Shown here in pieces: positions 1 to 7,195 of a stretch of DNA of 18,013 nt. A program made the translations under genes and the position numbers. The stretch is from an uncultured Eubacteriales bacterium. Its GTDB lineage: Bacteria > Bacillota > Clostridia > Oscillospirales > Oscillospiraceae. The stretch lies in assembly GCA_900549405.1 (NCBI GenBank), contig URNZ01000040.1:1-18013 (forward strand), in the 5' to 3' direction. How positions within the stretch are numbered: position 1 is the first letter of the stretch; the number at the start of each line of letters is the position of its first letter. Below the pieces are notes generated by a model. It was not told the DNA's origin. It searched no databases and worked only from the letters and a program-made list of their open reading frames with translations.

Positions 1-20
1 TCGTACAATCTGATTTGATC

Positions 21-58
21 ATACCCACAGCCGCTTTGGCTGTGGGTATTTTCTGTTT
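21..58 (+). terminator. Rho-independent terminator
   Basis: A perfect 12-bp stem (21-32 with 38-49) closes a 5-nt loop and is followed by a T-rich tract (TTTCTGTTTG). The orientation fits termination of a + strand gene ending before the window. No coding sequence for that gene is visible here. Confidence 0.85.
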
Positions 59-77
59 GTTGCTTTTCAGGCTTTTT

Positions 78-113
78 AGCGACATGGCTCCAAAGGTCAT
101 GTCGCTGTTTTTC
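78..113 (+). terminator. Second tandem rho-independent terminator
   Basis: A perfect 9-bp stem (AGCGACATG at 78-86, CATGTCGCT at 98-106) has an 11-nt loop and a run of five Ts at 108-112. It lies about 30 bp after the first terminator and has the same + orientation. On the other strand the stem is followed by A residues, so it should act mainly on + strand transcripts. Confidence 0.75.
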
Positions 114-211
114 TATTCTGCCAGCATTTTATCCGCAGATTCCACGCTCGGAAGAACAAGTCCAACCGAGCGGAAATCATGCTTTCATAACTCTGATAAG
201 TAGTCCGCTCT

Positions 212-403
212 ATGATAGGTGCGGTGATCTGCAGCCAGTCCTTCGGTCGGATGCCACAGCTCGTATGGGATGTGCGCAGTATGGAATCCGTTCTGCGCTT
301 TGCCTATGCCGCCATGGTCACAAGCCCCGGTATACCACTGAAGGTCTGCAAGAACTGCGGCAAGGTGTACTACTGCGGACTGATGAAGGTGCCAAACAAC
401 TGA
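212..403 (+). pseudogene. Fragment of a Cys-rich (zinc-ribbon-like) protein
   Basis: This 63-codon reading frame contains LKVCKNCGKVYYC, a CxxCGxxYxC pattern like the start of the zinc-binding tail seen in several clostridial proteins of unknown function. In such proteins a second Cys pair normally follows. Here the frame stops about seven residues later, and the upstream in-frame DNA (113-211) carries several stops, so both ends look missing. Continuation of coding potential is in the next frame (see the J-domain entry). I read it as a remnant, with low certainty about the family. Confidence 0.4.
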
Positions 404-1069
404 AGAAAGTTGTTTCGTCGTTGCGCGCTGAAGGTGTTGCCGATTCAGTAATAAATGTCTTACTTAATTGTGCGCTTATTGCTGTTAATACGGCGACAAG
501 CAAAGGTTACAGCGTTGATTGCTCCGAGGAACAGTATGCCAGTATGGCCGAAGGGCGGGAAAAGTTAGGCAAAACGATTTCAAGAACAGACGCACGGATC
601 GAACAAGCTAAGTATGAGTTCTATGAATATATCGCAAATGTAATTCAAACAGCGGAACAACGCGTTGACATTTGGAGACGGTCAAGTTCTCGAACAGTTC
701 AGTATCTGTTTCACCTTTATTCTGATCCAGACTATCTGGAAAAGGTCCTCTCCAGTAAAGGTAGTTGGAGGCTCTATACTACGGACGGCGGCTTCTTCTA
801 TATGGCACCGGAGGGGGAAATAGAGTCGCATCGTCCCTCTGAAGATAACGCCCATGAGGAGACGATTGGACCGGAAAGGCTATTCGGGGGGCAGTTGGTT
901 TTCTGAAAAAGCGCGTACAGATATGGAGGTGCTGAAGAAAGAGTTCCGAGAGCTTGCGAAAAAGTATCACCCAGATGTTTCTACTGGAGTGCAAGCTGCC
1001 GATATTTTCAAGGAGATTTCCGCAGAATACGACTTGCTGCGATGGAGTGAAGAAAACTCTTCACAGTAA
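388..1069 (+). pseudogene. J-domain (DnaJ-like) protein, frameshifted
   Basis: Two overlapping frames make one plausible protein. Positions about 388-885 encode a soluble, helix-rich region (for example AQYEFYEY-like helices and SSSRTVQYLFHLYSDPD). Positions about 886-1069, one frame over, encode a J domain with the diagnostic HPD motif (LAKKYHPDVS) and flanking helices. The frame changes at a run of six Gs at 886-891. With five Gs the protein would read RLFGGSWFSEKARTDM and run straight into the J domain. J domains stimulate Hsp70/DnaK ATPase; the partner of this one is unknown. No clear start codon or Shine-Dalgarno site is seen near 388, so the 5' end also seems damaged. The DNA is more AT-rich than its neighbours. 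The G-run change could be a real mutation, phase variation, or a sequencing error. Confidence 0.6.
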
Positions 1070-1077
1070 GCCGCAAA

Positions 1078-1128
1078 ATCGCCCTCCCGAGTGTTGACCT
1101 TGGGAGGGCGATCATTGTGTTATTTGTG
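1078..1128. terminator. Convergent bidirectional terminator
   Basis: A perfect 11-bp stem (1078-1088 with 1102-1112) with a 13-nt loop sits between the end of the J-domain gene (+) and the end of the CLC gene (-). The + side is followed by a T-rich stretch, and the - side by TTTGCGG. It probably serves both convergent genes. Confidence 0.7.
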
Positions 1129-1135
1129 TCAAGTC

Positions 1136-2401
1136 TTACTGCGCCTTCTGGTCGATCCACTCGGGGCGGTATTTGGAATAGACGATCTTCTGCTCGCTGT
1201 ACAGGCCATAGTAGCCGGACAGGAGATAGGAGACCACGCAGCACAGGGCATACAGGGGCAGGCTCTCGCCGCCGAACAGCTCGTAGGATAGCAGGATCGA
1301 AGTGATGGGGCAGTTGGTGGCCCCGCAGAACACGGCGGCCATGCCCAGGGCCCCGGAGAAGGCGTGGGGCAGCCCTAAGATAGGCCCGGCCAGGGTGCCA
1401 AAGGCGCAGCCGGTGAACAGCACGGGGACGATCTCGCCCCCCCGGAAGCCCGCGCCCAGGGTGACGGCGGTAAAGGCGATCTTCAGCAGGAAGGCCTGGG
1501 GAATGGTCTCCCCGGCCAGCAGACGGCGGATGACAAAGTCGCCAGCGCCGTTATAGTCCTGACTGCCCACCATCAGGGTCAGCCCCAGCACCAGCACGCC
1601 GCCCATGGCTGCCCGGATCAGGGGATTGGGGGCCACGTTGGCATAGACCTTGGGGGCGGCGTGCATCACCTCGCAGAACAGGATGGACACGATGGCGCAC
1701 AGCACGCCCAGCCCCGCCGCCTGGACCATGGTCAGGGGGGACAGGGCCGCTGCGTCGGGGATGGAGTAGCCCACCGTGGCGTGGAGCCCGCACACCCGGG
1801 CAAACTGAAAGGCGATGAGGGAGGACAGCACGCAGGGCACCATGGCCGCATAGTACATCACGCCCACGCTGACCACCTCCATGGCGAAGATGGCGGCGGT
1901 GAGGGGAGTGCCGAACAGGGCGGAGAAGGCGGCGGCCATGCCGCACATGACCATGATCCGGCTGTCCTTGGCGTCCAATCTGATCTGGCGGCCCAGCCAC
2001 GCGGCCAACGAGCCGCCCAGCTGCAAAGCCGCTCCCTCGCGCCCGGCGGAGCCGCCCACCAGGTGGGTGAGGATGGTGGAGAAGTAGATGAGGGGAGTGG
2101 TGCGCAGCTTCATGGGCTCGGCCTCCCGCACGGCCACCAGCACCAGATTGGTGCCCCGGTCCTTCTCCATGTGGCAGGCCCGGTAGAACAGCACGATGGC
2201 CACGCCGCCCAGGGGCAGGAAGAAGATCACGTTGGGGTGGGCCCCACGCAGCTGGGTGGCCCAGTCGATGCCATAGTGGAAGGAGATGGCCACCCCGCCC
2301 ACCACGATGCCGATGAGGCAGGAATAGAGGAGCCATTTCAAAAAGACCAGATATTGCAGCACGGACATAGACGTCCGCTCGTCAGAGGGGGCAGGTTGCA
2401 T
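1136..2401 (-). CDS. CLC-family anion transporter, CLC-F-like
   Basis: This 421-residue polytopic membrane protein is of the CLC chloride channel/antiporter family. The GREGAALQLG segment (residues 120-129) is the second CLC signature and contains the gating glutamate (E122). GGEIVP near residue 320 corresponds to the GxFxP region. In place of the first signature GSGIP it has RGTNLVL (82-88). Loss of that serine motif is a feature of the CLC-F fluoride/proton antiporters, so fluoride export is a reasonable inference, but chloride transport is not excluded. There are no C-terminal CBS domains. The start at 2401 (ATG) is chosen because AGGAG lies 8 bases upstream and because the -10/-35 promoter lies further upstream, over the alternative ATG at 2497. 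It is transcribed alone and ends at a convergent terminator. Confidence 0.88.
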   Translation of the reverse strand: MQPAPSDERTSMSVLQYLVFLKWLLYSCLIGIVVGGVAISFHYGIDWATQLRGAHPNVIFFLPLGGVAIVLFYRACHMEKDRGTNLVLVAVREAEPMKLRTTPLIYFSTILTHLVGGSAGREGAALQLGGSLAAWLGRQIRLDAKDSRIMVMCGMAAAFSALFGTPLTAAIFAMEVVSVGVMYYAAMVPCVLSSLIAFQFARVCGLHATVGYSIPDAAALSPLTMVQAAGLGVLCAIVSILFCEVMHAAPKVYANVAPNPLIRAAMGGVLVLGLTLMVGSQDYNGAGDFVIRRLLAGETIPQAFLLKIAFTAVTLGAGFRGGEIVPVLFTGCAFGTLAGPILGLPHAFSGALGMAAVFCGATNCPITSILLSYELFGGESLPLYALCCVVSYLLSGYYGLYSEQKIVYSKYRPEWIDQKAQ

Positions 2402-2426
2402 GGGTTTCTCTCCTATCTGTCTATCG

Positions 2427-2466
2427 GTCAAAGCCCGCCTCCGGGAAAACGGCGGCGGGCTTTGAC
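2427..2466 (-). promoter_or_regulatory. Long leader hairpin upstream of the CLC gene
   Basis: A perfect 13-bp stem (2427-2439 with 2454-2466; GTCAAAGCCCGCC arm) with a 14-nt loop, itself able to pair CCG/CGG, lies between the predicted transcription start (about 2481) and the Shine-Dalgarno site. It has no T-run on the - strand, so it is not an ordinary terminator. It could stabilise the mRNA or be a regulatory leader. It does not match the fluoride riboswitch. Confidence 0.5.
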
Positions 2467-2487
2467 GTGTTAAGATTTTATAAAGAA

Positions 2488-2516
2488 AGTATACCATTCC
2501 GGTGGAGGTGCGTCAA
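2488..2516 (-). promoter_or_regulatory. Sigma-A promoter of the CLC gene
   Basis: On the - strand, TTGACG (2516-2511) and TATACT (2493-2488) are separated by exactly 17 bp. The start of transcription should be near 2481, giving a leader of about 80 nt. Confidence 0.8.
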
Positions 2517-2530
2517 GTATAGAGAAAAAA

Positions 2531-2625
2531 CGGATCGCCACGTCGCCCCTGTGGGTCTCCCTATCCCTTTTGTCCCTTCGGGACATTTCCCCTTGACAAG
2601 GGGAATCGGCCTCGCAATGACAGGA
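2531..2625. repeat. REP-like intergenic palindromic element
   Basis: The segment opens with CGGATCGCCACGTCGCC and closes with CCTCGCAATGACAG, resembling the ends of a short dispersed intergenic repeat that I recall from Oscillospiraceae genomes. Inside are two perfect hairpins: TGTCCC-TTC-GGGACA (2571-2585) and TTCCCCTT-GAC-AAGGGGAA (2587-2605). Only one copy is in this window, so repetition cannot be shown here. It lies between the 3' end of the gene at 2626-3186 and the CLC promoter, and may also serve as a terminator for that gene (T-run at 2530-2525 on the - strand). Confidence 0.45.
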
Positions 2626-3186
2626 CTAGGGGAGGATGGGGGAGAGACAGGATTCCAAACTCTCCTCGGCCCCGTCCGCCAGTTCCAGCCGGAGCTGGTA
2701 GGTATAGTCGCTGTGCTGAAACAGGACGTCATAGATCAGAGGGCTGTCCTGGGGCTGCTGCCAGAAGACCAGGGTGCCGTCGATCTTCTGGCGCTGCTGA
2801 GGGAAATTCTGATCGGGAAACGTCTCTGTGCTGGTGCGGTTCTCGAAATAGACGTGGACAGACAGGGCGGAGAGAGGCTGGTTTTCGCCGGAGAACGTGT
2901 AGTCTGCGTCCAGCTGGTCCCACCGGTCCGGGTCCTCCTCGCCGCCGGAAAGGCAGCGCAGGGTGCGGCTGGCGTGGTCCACCGTCAATCCCGCCATGTC
3001 ATAGGTGAGACAGCCGCACCGGTCCGCCATCTCCTGGTCGGAGTCAAAGGTCAGCATCACGTCCTCCGGCGGACCGCATACCGGACCGGGGAGCAGCATC
3101 AGACCCCACGCCCCCACGGCATAGAGCAGCAGGGGAGAGAGGAGGATCACACACAAAAGGCCGAAACGGTTCCACACAGTTTTCAT
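2626..3186 (-). CDS. Membrane-anchored or secreted protein of unknown function
   Basis: The product is 186 residues and I do not recognise it. The N-terminus (MKTVWNRFG, then a long hydrophobic run to about residue 30) is a signal peptide or membrane anchor. The rest is acidic, extracytoplasmic in predicted location, and has two close cysteines (CGC) about a third of the way in plus a beta-rich C-terminal half. The start at 3186 is supported by AAGGAGG with an 8-base spacer and by a promoter at 3238-3266. An upstream in-frame ATG at 3276 lies beyond that promoter. It appears to be monocistronic; the next gene downstream, the CLC transporter, has its own promoter. Confidence 0.7.
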   Translation of the reverse strand: MKTVWNRFGLLCVILLSPLLLYAVGAWGLMLLPGPVCGPPEDVMLTFDSDQEMADRCGCLTYDMAGLTVDHASRTLRCLSGGEEDPDRWDQLDADYTFSGENQPLSALSVHVYFENRTSTETFPDQNFPQQRQKIDGTLVFWQQPQDSPLIYDVLFQHSDYTYQLRLELADGAEESLESCLSPILP

Positions 3187-3237
3187 AGACCGGACCTCCT
3201 TGTCAAACGGCAGGGCGGCGGACACTTCTCTGACTTC

Positions 3238-3266
3238 ATCATGCAATAAGTCGGGGGAAATGTCAA
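3238..3266 (-). promoter_or_regulatory. Promoter of the membrane-anchored protein gene
   Basis: On the - strand a consensus TTGACA (3266-3261) is followed after 17 bp by CATGAT (3243-3238), a four-of-six match to the -10 box. The position fits the start codon at 3186. Confidence 0.6.
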
Positions 3267-3306
3267 TGGAGATCACGAAAAGAATGGGAACTCACGCAGT
3301 AGATAT

Positions 3307-3798
3307 TCAGCTATTAAACAGATTAAATTTACGCTGCAAATAGCATTCGATGAATAAAGCCGCCTGCTTGTCCTCTTCTTCAGAAGCAGACGGTTTGTGA
3401 TTCACGATTATGATGGTATCACTCCACGCAGCGTCACTTGTATTCTTCAAAAATATTCTGGCATATCTGTGATCTTTTTCGCCGTCCAAGTAATCAAACA
3501 GCAAATCAGGTCTGGTATAGTTGGTTTTCCCGGCAACGAGCCCGTAGTCCGTATCATTGACATGGAAAAACTTAATATAGGCAAAATGGCGAGTATTTTC
3601 GCCTAGATCTTTCTTGTTGTCTCTATAATAGTTCTCTATTTCATCTTTTGTAGCATGTTCTATTTTGCTGATTTTTCCAAAATGCGACGCTTTGCTTTTC
3701 AGCTCATTCCAAATGTATTCCATGGAATACATTTCAAACGGCAAATTTACGCCGCAATGAGAAACCTTGAATGTTTTTCCATTTATATTCTCACTCAT
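3307..3798 (-). CDS. AT-rich orphan gene, unknown function
   Basis: The product is a 163-residue soluble, highly charged protein with no signal peptide or membrane segment and no motif that I recognise. Aromatic residues are frequent (for example HFAYIKFFHVNDTDYG). The C-terminal half alternates strand-like segments (YARIFLKN, DTIIIVNHK) with a final helix. The DNA is visibly richer in A and T than the flanking genes, with many AAA, ATT and TTT codons, which suggests horizontal acquisition. The start ATG at 3798 has only a weak AGGA about 9 bases upstream. No promoter or terminator of its own is clear; the lysS terminator lies about 40 bp upstream. It may be a real accessory gene, but its function is unknown. 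Confidence 0.6.
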   Translation of the reverse strand: MSENINGKTFKVSHCGVNLPFEMYSMEYIWNELKSKASHFGKISKIEHATKDEIENYYRDNKKDLGENTRHFAYIKFFHVNDTDYGLVAGKTNYTRPDLLFDYLDGEKDHRYARIFLKNTSDAAWSDTIIIVNHKPSASEEEDKQAALFIECYLQRKFNLFNS

Positions 3799-3829
3799 AG
3801 TGCAAAATCCTAATTTTATTTCTCTTTTT

Positions 3830-3867
3830 TCAAAAAACGGGCAGTCCCGTCAACCCTGGGACTGCCC
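3830..3867 (-). terminator. Terminator of the greA-lysS operon
   Basis: On the - strand a perfect 10-bp stem (GGGCAGTCCC, 3867-3858 with 3848-3839) with a 9-nt loop is followed by GTTTTTTG. It lies 17 bp past the lysS stop codon. Confidence 0.9.
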
Positions 3868-3883
3868 ATTTATCATCTTATTC

Positions 3884-5809
3884 TCAATACAGCTTAGCGC
3901 CGGCGGGGATGTGGGGGTCCACCATCAGCAGGTGCAGGCGCTCTTCGCCCTCTTCGCTGTGGACGGCGGAGATGAGCATACCGCAGGAGTCGATGCCCAT
4001 CATGGGGCGGGGGGGCAGGTTGGTGATGGCGATGCAGGTCTTGCCCACCAGCTCCTCCGGCTCGTAATAGGCGTGGATACCGCTGAGAATGGTCCGGGGG
4101 GTGCCGGAGCCGTCGTCCAGGGTGAACTTCAGCAGCTTCTTGGACTTCTTCACGGCCTCGCAGGCCAGAACTTTCACGGCCCGGAAGTCGGACTTGGAGA
4201 AGGTCTCAAAGTCCACAAAGTCGGCAAACAGGGGCTCGATCTGCACCTTGGAGAAGTCGATTTTCTCCTCCGCCTGGGCGGCGGGGGCAGCGGCGGGCTT
4301 GTCCTCCTTCTTGGGGATGTCCAGGGGCTTCATGGTGGGGAAGAGGATGACCTCGCGGATGGTCTCGGCCCCGGTGAAGAGCATGACGGCGCGGTCGATG
4401 CCCATGCCCATGCCGCCCGTGGGGGGCATGCCATACTCCAGGGCGGTGAGGAAGTCCTCGTCCATCATCTCGGTCTCGTCATCGCCCCGCTCCCGCTGCT
4501 CCACCTGCTTTTCAAAGCGCTGGCGCTGGTCGATGGGGTCGTTCAGCTCGGAATAGGCGTTGCCCATCTCGCTGTGGCAGATGAAGAACTCAAAGCGCTC
4601 GGTGAGGCGGGGGTCCTTGGGGCTGCGCTTGGTCAGGGGGCTGACCTCCACGGGGTACATGGTGATGAAGGTGGGCTGGATCAGCTGCTCCTCCACCTTC
4701 TGGTCAAAGCAGGCGTACAGGGCGTTGCCCCAGGTCTTCTCGGCGGCGTCGGCCAGCTCGATGCCCTTGGCCTTGGCGGCGGCCACGGCCTCGGCATCGT
4801 CGGAGATGGCGTCGAAGTCGATGCCCACATACTTCTTCACGGCCTCCACCATGGTCATGCGGGGCCAGCCGGGGGTCAGGTCGATCTTCTCGCCCATCCA
4901 CTCCAGCTCATAGGTACCCAGATACTTCTGGGCAAAGGTGGTGTACACGCCCTCGGCGATGTCCATCATGTCGTGGAAGTCGGCATAGGCCTGATACAGC
5001 TCCACGGTGGTGAACTCGGGGTTGTGCTTGGGGTCCATGCCCTCGTTGCGGAAGATGCGCCCGACCTCATACACCCGGTCCATGCCGCCCACGATCAGCC
5101 GCTTCAGGGGCAGCTCGGTGGCGATGCGCATATACATGTCGATATCCAGGGTGTTGTGGTGGGTGACGAAGGGCCGGGCGGCGGCGCCGCCGGCGATGGT
5201 GTTCAGAACGGGGGTCTCCACCTCGATATAGCCCATGTTGTCCAGATAATCCCGCAGGTGCTTGATGAACTGAGAGCGGATAACAAAGTTCCGCTTCACC
5301 TCGGGGTTGACGATCAGGTCCACATAGCGCTGGCGATAGCGCAGCTCGGTGCTGGTCAGGCCGTGGAACTTCTCGGGCAGGGGGAGGAGGGACTTGCTCA
5401 GCAGGGTGCAGGTGACCACCCGCACAGACATCTCGCCCCGCTGGGTGCGGAACACGATGCCCTTCACGCCCACGATGTCGCCGATGTCATACTTCTTAAA
5501 GCGGGCATACTCCGCCTCGTCCATCTCGTCCTTGCGGGCATAGAGCTGGATGCGGCCGGACTTGTCCTGCATGTCGCAGAAGGACACCTTGCCCATGCCC
5601 CGCTTGCTCATCAGACGGCCGGCCACAGAGACCTCCTGGCCCTCCAGGGCGTCGAAGTTCTCCTTGATGTTGGCGGCGGTGTTGTCCACGTCGTATTTGG
5701 TGATCTGGAAGGGGTCGTTTCCGCTCTCCTGAAGCTCCTTCAGCTTGTCCCGGCGGATCTGTAACAGCTGGGACAGGTTCTCCTGCTTCTCCTGATTCTT
5801 TTCGGCCAT
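3884..5809 (-). CDS. lysS: Lysyl-tRNA synthetase with C-terminal tRNA-binding domain
   Basis: This class II LysRS (641 residues) charges tRNA-Lys with lysine using ATP. An N-terminal OB-fold anticodon-binding domain (about residues 55-165) precedes the catalytic core. Motif 2 is visible as GRIFRNEG (about 250-256) and motif 3 as [11 protein letters not shown] (about 463-473). Bacterial LysRS is usually about 490-505 residues. Here an Ala/Lys-rich linker ([17 protein letters not shown]) leads into an extra OB-fold of the EMAP-II/Trbp111 type (about 524-641: [11 protein letters not shown], then [16 protein letters not shown]), the module otherwise found at the C-terminus of MetRS. The start at 5809 is supported by AGGAG with a 7-base spacer. 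It follows greA after 54 bp without a visible promoter, so it is co-transcribed, and it ends at a strong terminator. Confidence 0.97.
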   Translation of the reverse strand: MAEKNQEKQENLSQLLQIRRDKLKELQESGNDPFQITKYDVDNTAANIKENFDALEGQEVSVAGRLMSKRGMGKVSFCDMQDKSGRIQLYARKDEMDEAEYARFKKYDIGDIVGVKGIVFRTQRGEMSVRVVTCTLLSKSLLPLPEKFHGLTSTELRYRQRYVDLIVNPEVKRNFVIRSQFIKHLRDYLDNMGYIEVETPVLNTIAGGAAARPFVTHHNTLDIDMYMRIATELPLKRLIVGGMDRVYEVGRIFRNEGMDPKHNPEFTTVELYQAYADFHDMMDIAEGVYTTFAQKYLGTYELEWMGEKIDLTPGWPRMTMVEAVKKYVGIDFDAISDDAEAVAAAKAKGIELADAAEKTWGNALYACFDQKVEEQLIQPTFITMYPVEVSPLTKRSPKDPRLTERFEFFICHSEMGNAYSELNDPIDQRQRFEKQVEQRERGDDETEMMDEDFLTALEYGMPPTGGMGMGIDRAVMLFTGAETIREVILFPTMKPLDIPKKEDKPAAAPAAQAEEKIDFSKVQIEPLFADFVDFETFSKSDFRAVKVLACEAVKKSKKLLKFTLDDGSGTPRTILSGIHAYYEPEELVGKTCIAITNLPPRPMMGIDSCGMLISAVHSEEGEERLHLLMVDPHIPAGAKLY

Positions 5810-5863
5810 GTTGCCACTCCTATCTATATCGTGTCTCGGCCACAATGGCCGCATTGGGTGAAA

Positions 5864-6337
5864 TTACCGCTCCACCTTGAGGATCTTATACTCCACGGGG
5901 CCACCGGGGGCGTCCACGGTGATGTCCTCGCCCTCGTTGTGGCCCAGCAGGGCCTTGCCGAAGGGGGAGTCCTCGGAGATGGTGCCCTTGGCGGGGTCGG
6001 CCTCCTGAGAGCCAACCAGCTTATAGGTCTCCTCCTCGTTGAATTCCTTGTCCAGCACGGTAACGGTGGAGCCCAGGCGGATGAAGTCGCCCTCCTTCTC
6101 CTCCTCCTCGATGACCACATAGTTGGAGAGGATGTCCTCCAGCTCGGCCATGCGGGAGTAGAGCTTGCCCTGCTCGTTCTTGGCCTCGTCATACTCGCTG
6201 TTCTCAGACAGATCGCCGAAGGAGCGGGCCTCCTTGATGAGCTCGGCCACCTCCTTCTCCCGGACGGTCTTCAGATAGTTCATCTCGTCCTGAAGAGCCT
6301 TCAGACGCTGGGGGCTGAGTTTGTATTCCTTCGCCAT
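5864..6337 (-). CDS. greA: Transcription elongation factor GreA
   Basis: The 157-residue product has the normal GreA length. It rescues backtracked RNA polymerase by inserting its coiled coil into the secondary channel and stimulating transcript cleavage. The N-terminal coiled coil spans about residues 10-75, with the tip acidic pair in FGDLSENSEYDEAKNEQ, the GreA signature. The C-terminal FKBP-like domain includes ISEDSPFGKALLG. The start at 6337 gives MAKEYKLS with AAAGGTG about 10 bases upstream. An upstream in-frame ATG (6409) would add residues with no family counterpart. It is the first gene of the greA-lysS operon. Confidence 0.97.
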   Translation of the reverse strand: MAKEYKLSPQRLKALQDEMNYLKTVREKEVAELIKEARSFGDLSENSEYDEAKNEQGKLYSRMAELEDILSNYVVIEEEEKEGDFIRLGSTVTVLDKEFNEEETYKLVGSQEADPAKGTISEDSPFGKALLGHNEGEDITVDAPGGPVEYKILKVER

Positions 6338-6389
6338 GTTCGTCGCACACCTTTCTATATGGCCGCCGGGCGGGCCCCAACGGCAGATG

Positions 6390-6407
6390 GCCCAAAAAAT
6401 TTTGGGC
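6390..6407 (-). promoter_or_regulatory. Palindrome in the greA leader
   Basis: A perfect 8-bp inverted repeat (GCCCAAAA, then 2 bases, TTTTGGGC) lies about 15 nt after the predicted transcription start, within an 84-nt leader. It could be a small hairpin or a DNA operator. No function can be assigned. Confidence 0.4.
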
Positions 6408-6427
6408 ATAATAACGCAGTATCACTT

Positions 6428-6456
6428 AGTATAGAAGTTTCCGGCCGGTATGTCAA
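6428..6456 (-). promoter_or_regulatory. Sigma-A promoter of greA-lysS
   Basis: On the - strand, consensus TTGACA (6456-6451) and TATACT (6433-6428) are 17 bp apart. The -35 box contains the TGA stop codon (6455-6453) of the upstream gene, so the operon has its own promoter embedded in the end of its neighbour. Confidence 0.85.
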
Positions 6457-7139
6457 GTGATTTTTAGCCGCTCCGGCGCAAGCCGCCCGCCCTCCCACAG
6501 GGCGGACAGCAGGGGCAGGTCCTCCCGGTCCGTTGGGGCCAGATCAGGCGCGGAAAGGCGCAGTCCCGCCAGATCGGGCTCGGGGCCGAACAGGGTGAGG
6601 GCGGGGCAGGGGTTAGCATCCTCCGGTTCTGTTCCGGGCTGGAGCAGGAGGGCCGCCTGGGCGGGGGCGTCCGCCGGGAGAATGGGCAGGCCGTACTCCC
6701 GCCGCAGCCAGGCCGCCAGTTCCTCCCCGCCCTGGGGGGCGGAGATGGTCAGCCGCCGCACCCGGGGGCACAGGGCCAGGGCGGCCCGGAGCATCTCCCC
6801 GTCCGCCCGACGGCCCCGCAGGGCCACCGTGGCCCGGTCCGGGGCCAGCCCCTGCCGCTCCAGCAGGGATGCCGCCAGAGGGGCCGCCTGGGCCCGGAGA
6901 AAAGCCCCCGGGTCCACCGGACGCAGTCCCAGCTTCAACAGCAGGGGCCAGCGGTCAAAGCCCGCCGGGACCAGTGCCCGGACCGCGCCCCCGGCGCACA
7001 GACTGCGGCCCGCCCGTTTCAGCCGCCGCTCCCCCCAAAAGCCCTCCGGGTCGGCCTGACACCGAAGCACCGGCAGCCCATACAGCAAAGCCCGCCGCGG
7101 CCCGCCCCGCCCTCCGTCAAACACCAGCTGCCCCAGCAT
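6453..7139 (-). CDS. GC-rich conserved-looking protein of unknown function
   Basis: The product is a 228-residue protein rich in Ala, Arg, Leu and Pro, without signal peptide or membrane helices. The middle (RATVALRGRRADGEML, then ALCPRVRRLTISAP and GGEELAAWLRREYGLPI) alternates strands and helices like a Rossmann-type alpha/beta fold. I do not recognise a catalytic motif. Similar-looking proteins seem to occur in related Clostridia, but I cannot name a function. The start at 7139 is the first ATG after a purine-rich GGAGGGGG site about 10 bases upstream. That site lies in the 3' arm of a strong hairpin (7144-7183), so translation may be limited. It ends within the greA promoter. Confidence 0.65.
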   Translation of the reverse strand: MLGQLVFDGGRGGPRRALLYGLPVLRCQADPEGFWGERRLKRAGRSLCAGGAVRALVPAGFDRWPLLLKLGLRPVDPGAFLRAQAAPLAASLLERQGLAPDRATVALRGRRADGEMLRAALALCPRVRRLTISAPQGGEELAAWLRREYGLPILPADAPAQAALLLQPGTEPEDANPCPALTLFGPEPDLAGLRLSAPDLAPTDREDLPLLSALWEGGRLAPERLKIT

Positions 7140-7140
7140 A

Positions 7141-7183
7141 AAACCGCCCCCTCCCCCGGGAGTATATGCGGGGGAGGGGGCGG
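7141..7183 (-). terminator. Terminator-like hairpin overlapping a ribosome binding site
   Basis: On the - strand a perfect 14-bp GC-rich stem (7183-7170 with 7157-7144) with a 12-nt loop is followed by TTTT and then immediately by the ATG of the next gene. It lies 12 bp after the XRE gene stop. The 3' arm is the Shine-Dalgarno region of the downstream gene, so the hairpin could both attenuate transcription and hide the ribosome binding site. The loop and flank contain copy 1 of a 20-bp direct repeat. Confidence 0.7.
7151..7170. repeat. 20-bp direct repeat, copy 1
   Basis: CTCCCCCGGGAGTATATGCG is identical, in the same orientation, to 8550-8569. The two copies bracket the DUF3990-XRE pair. 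Compared with the full palindrome at copy 2, only the GGGAGTATA half is complete here. Confidence 0.9.
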
Positions 7184-7195
7184 GTCTTCCTGTTT

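Noticed and set aside
113..400. Protein-like reading on the - strand (for example HTAHIPYELWHPTEGL and SVGLVLPSVESADKMLAE)
   Set aside because: It is the codon-aligned antisense of the Cys-ribbon fragment over most of its length, has an in-frame TGA, no clear start or ribosome site, and no - strand terminator. A relic gene cannot be fully excluded.
2402..2487. Fluoride riboswitch in the leader of the CLC-F-like gene
   Set aside because: The conserved riboswitch core (GGCGAUGG... with the pseudoknot loop) is absent; only a simple long hairpin is present.
3767..5764. Very long + strand open frame opposite lysS
   Set aside because: Antisense shadow of a GC-rich gene: low-complexity Gly/His/Leu/Val/Asp composition, while the - strand encodes an unmistakable LysRS.
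5810..5863. T-box or other riboswitch, or separate promoter, before lysS
   Set aside because: The greA-lysS gap is only 54 bp, with just a short CGGCCA-CAA-TGGCCG hairpin and no promoter-like boxes.
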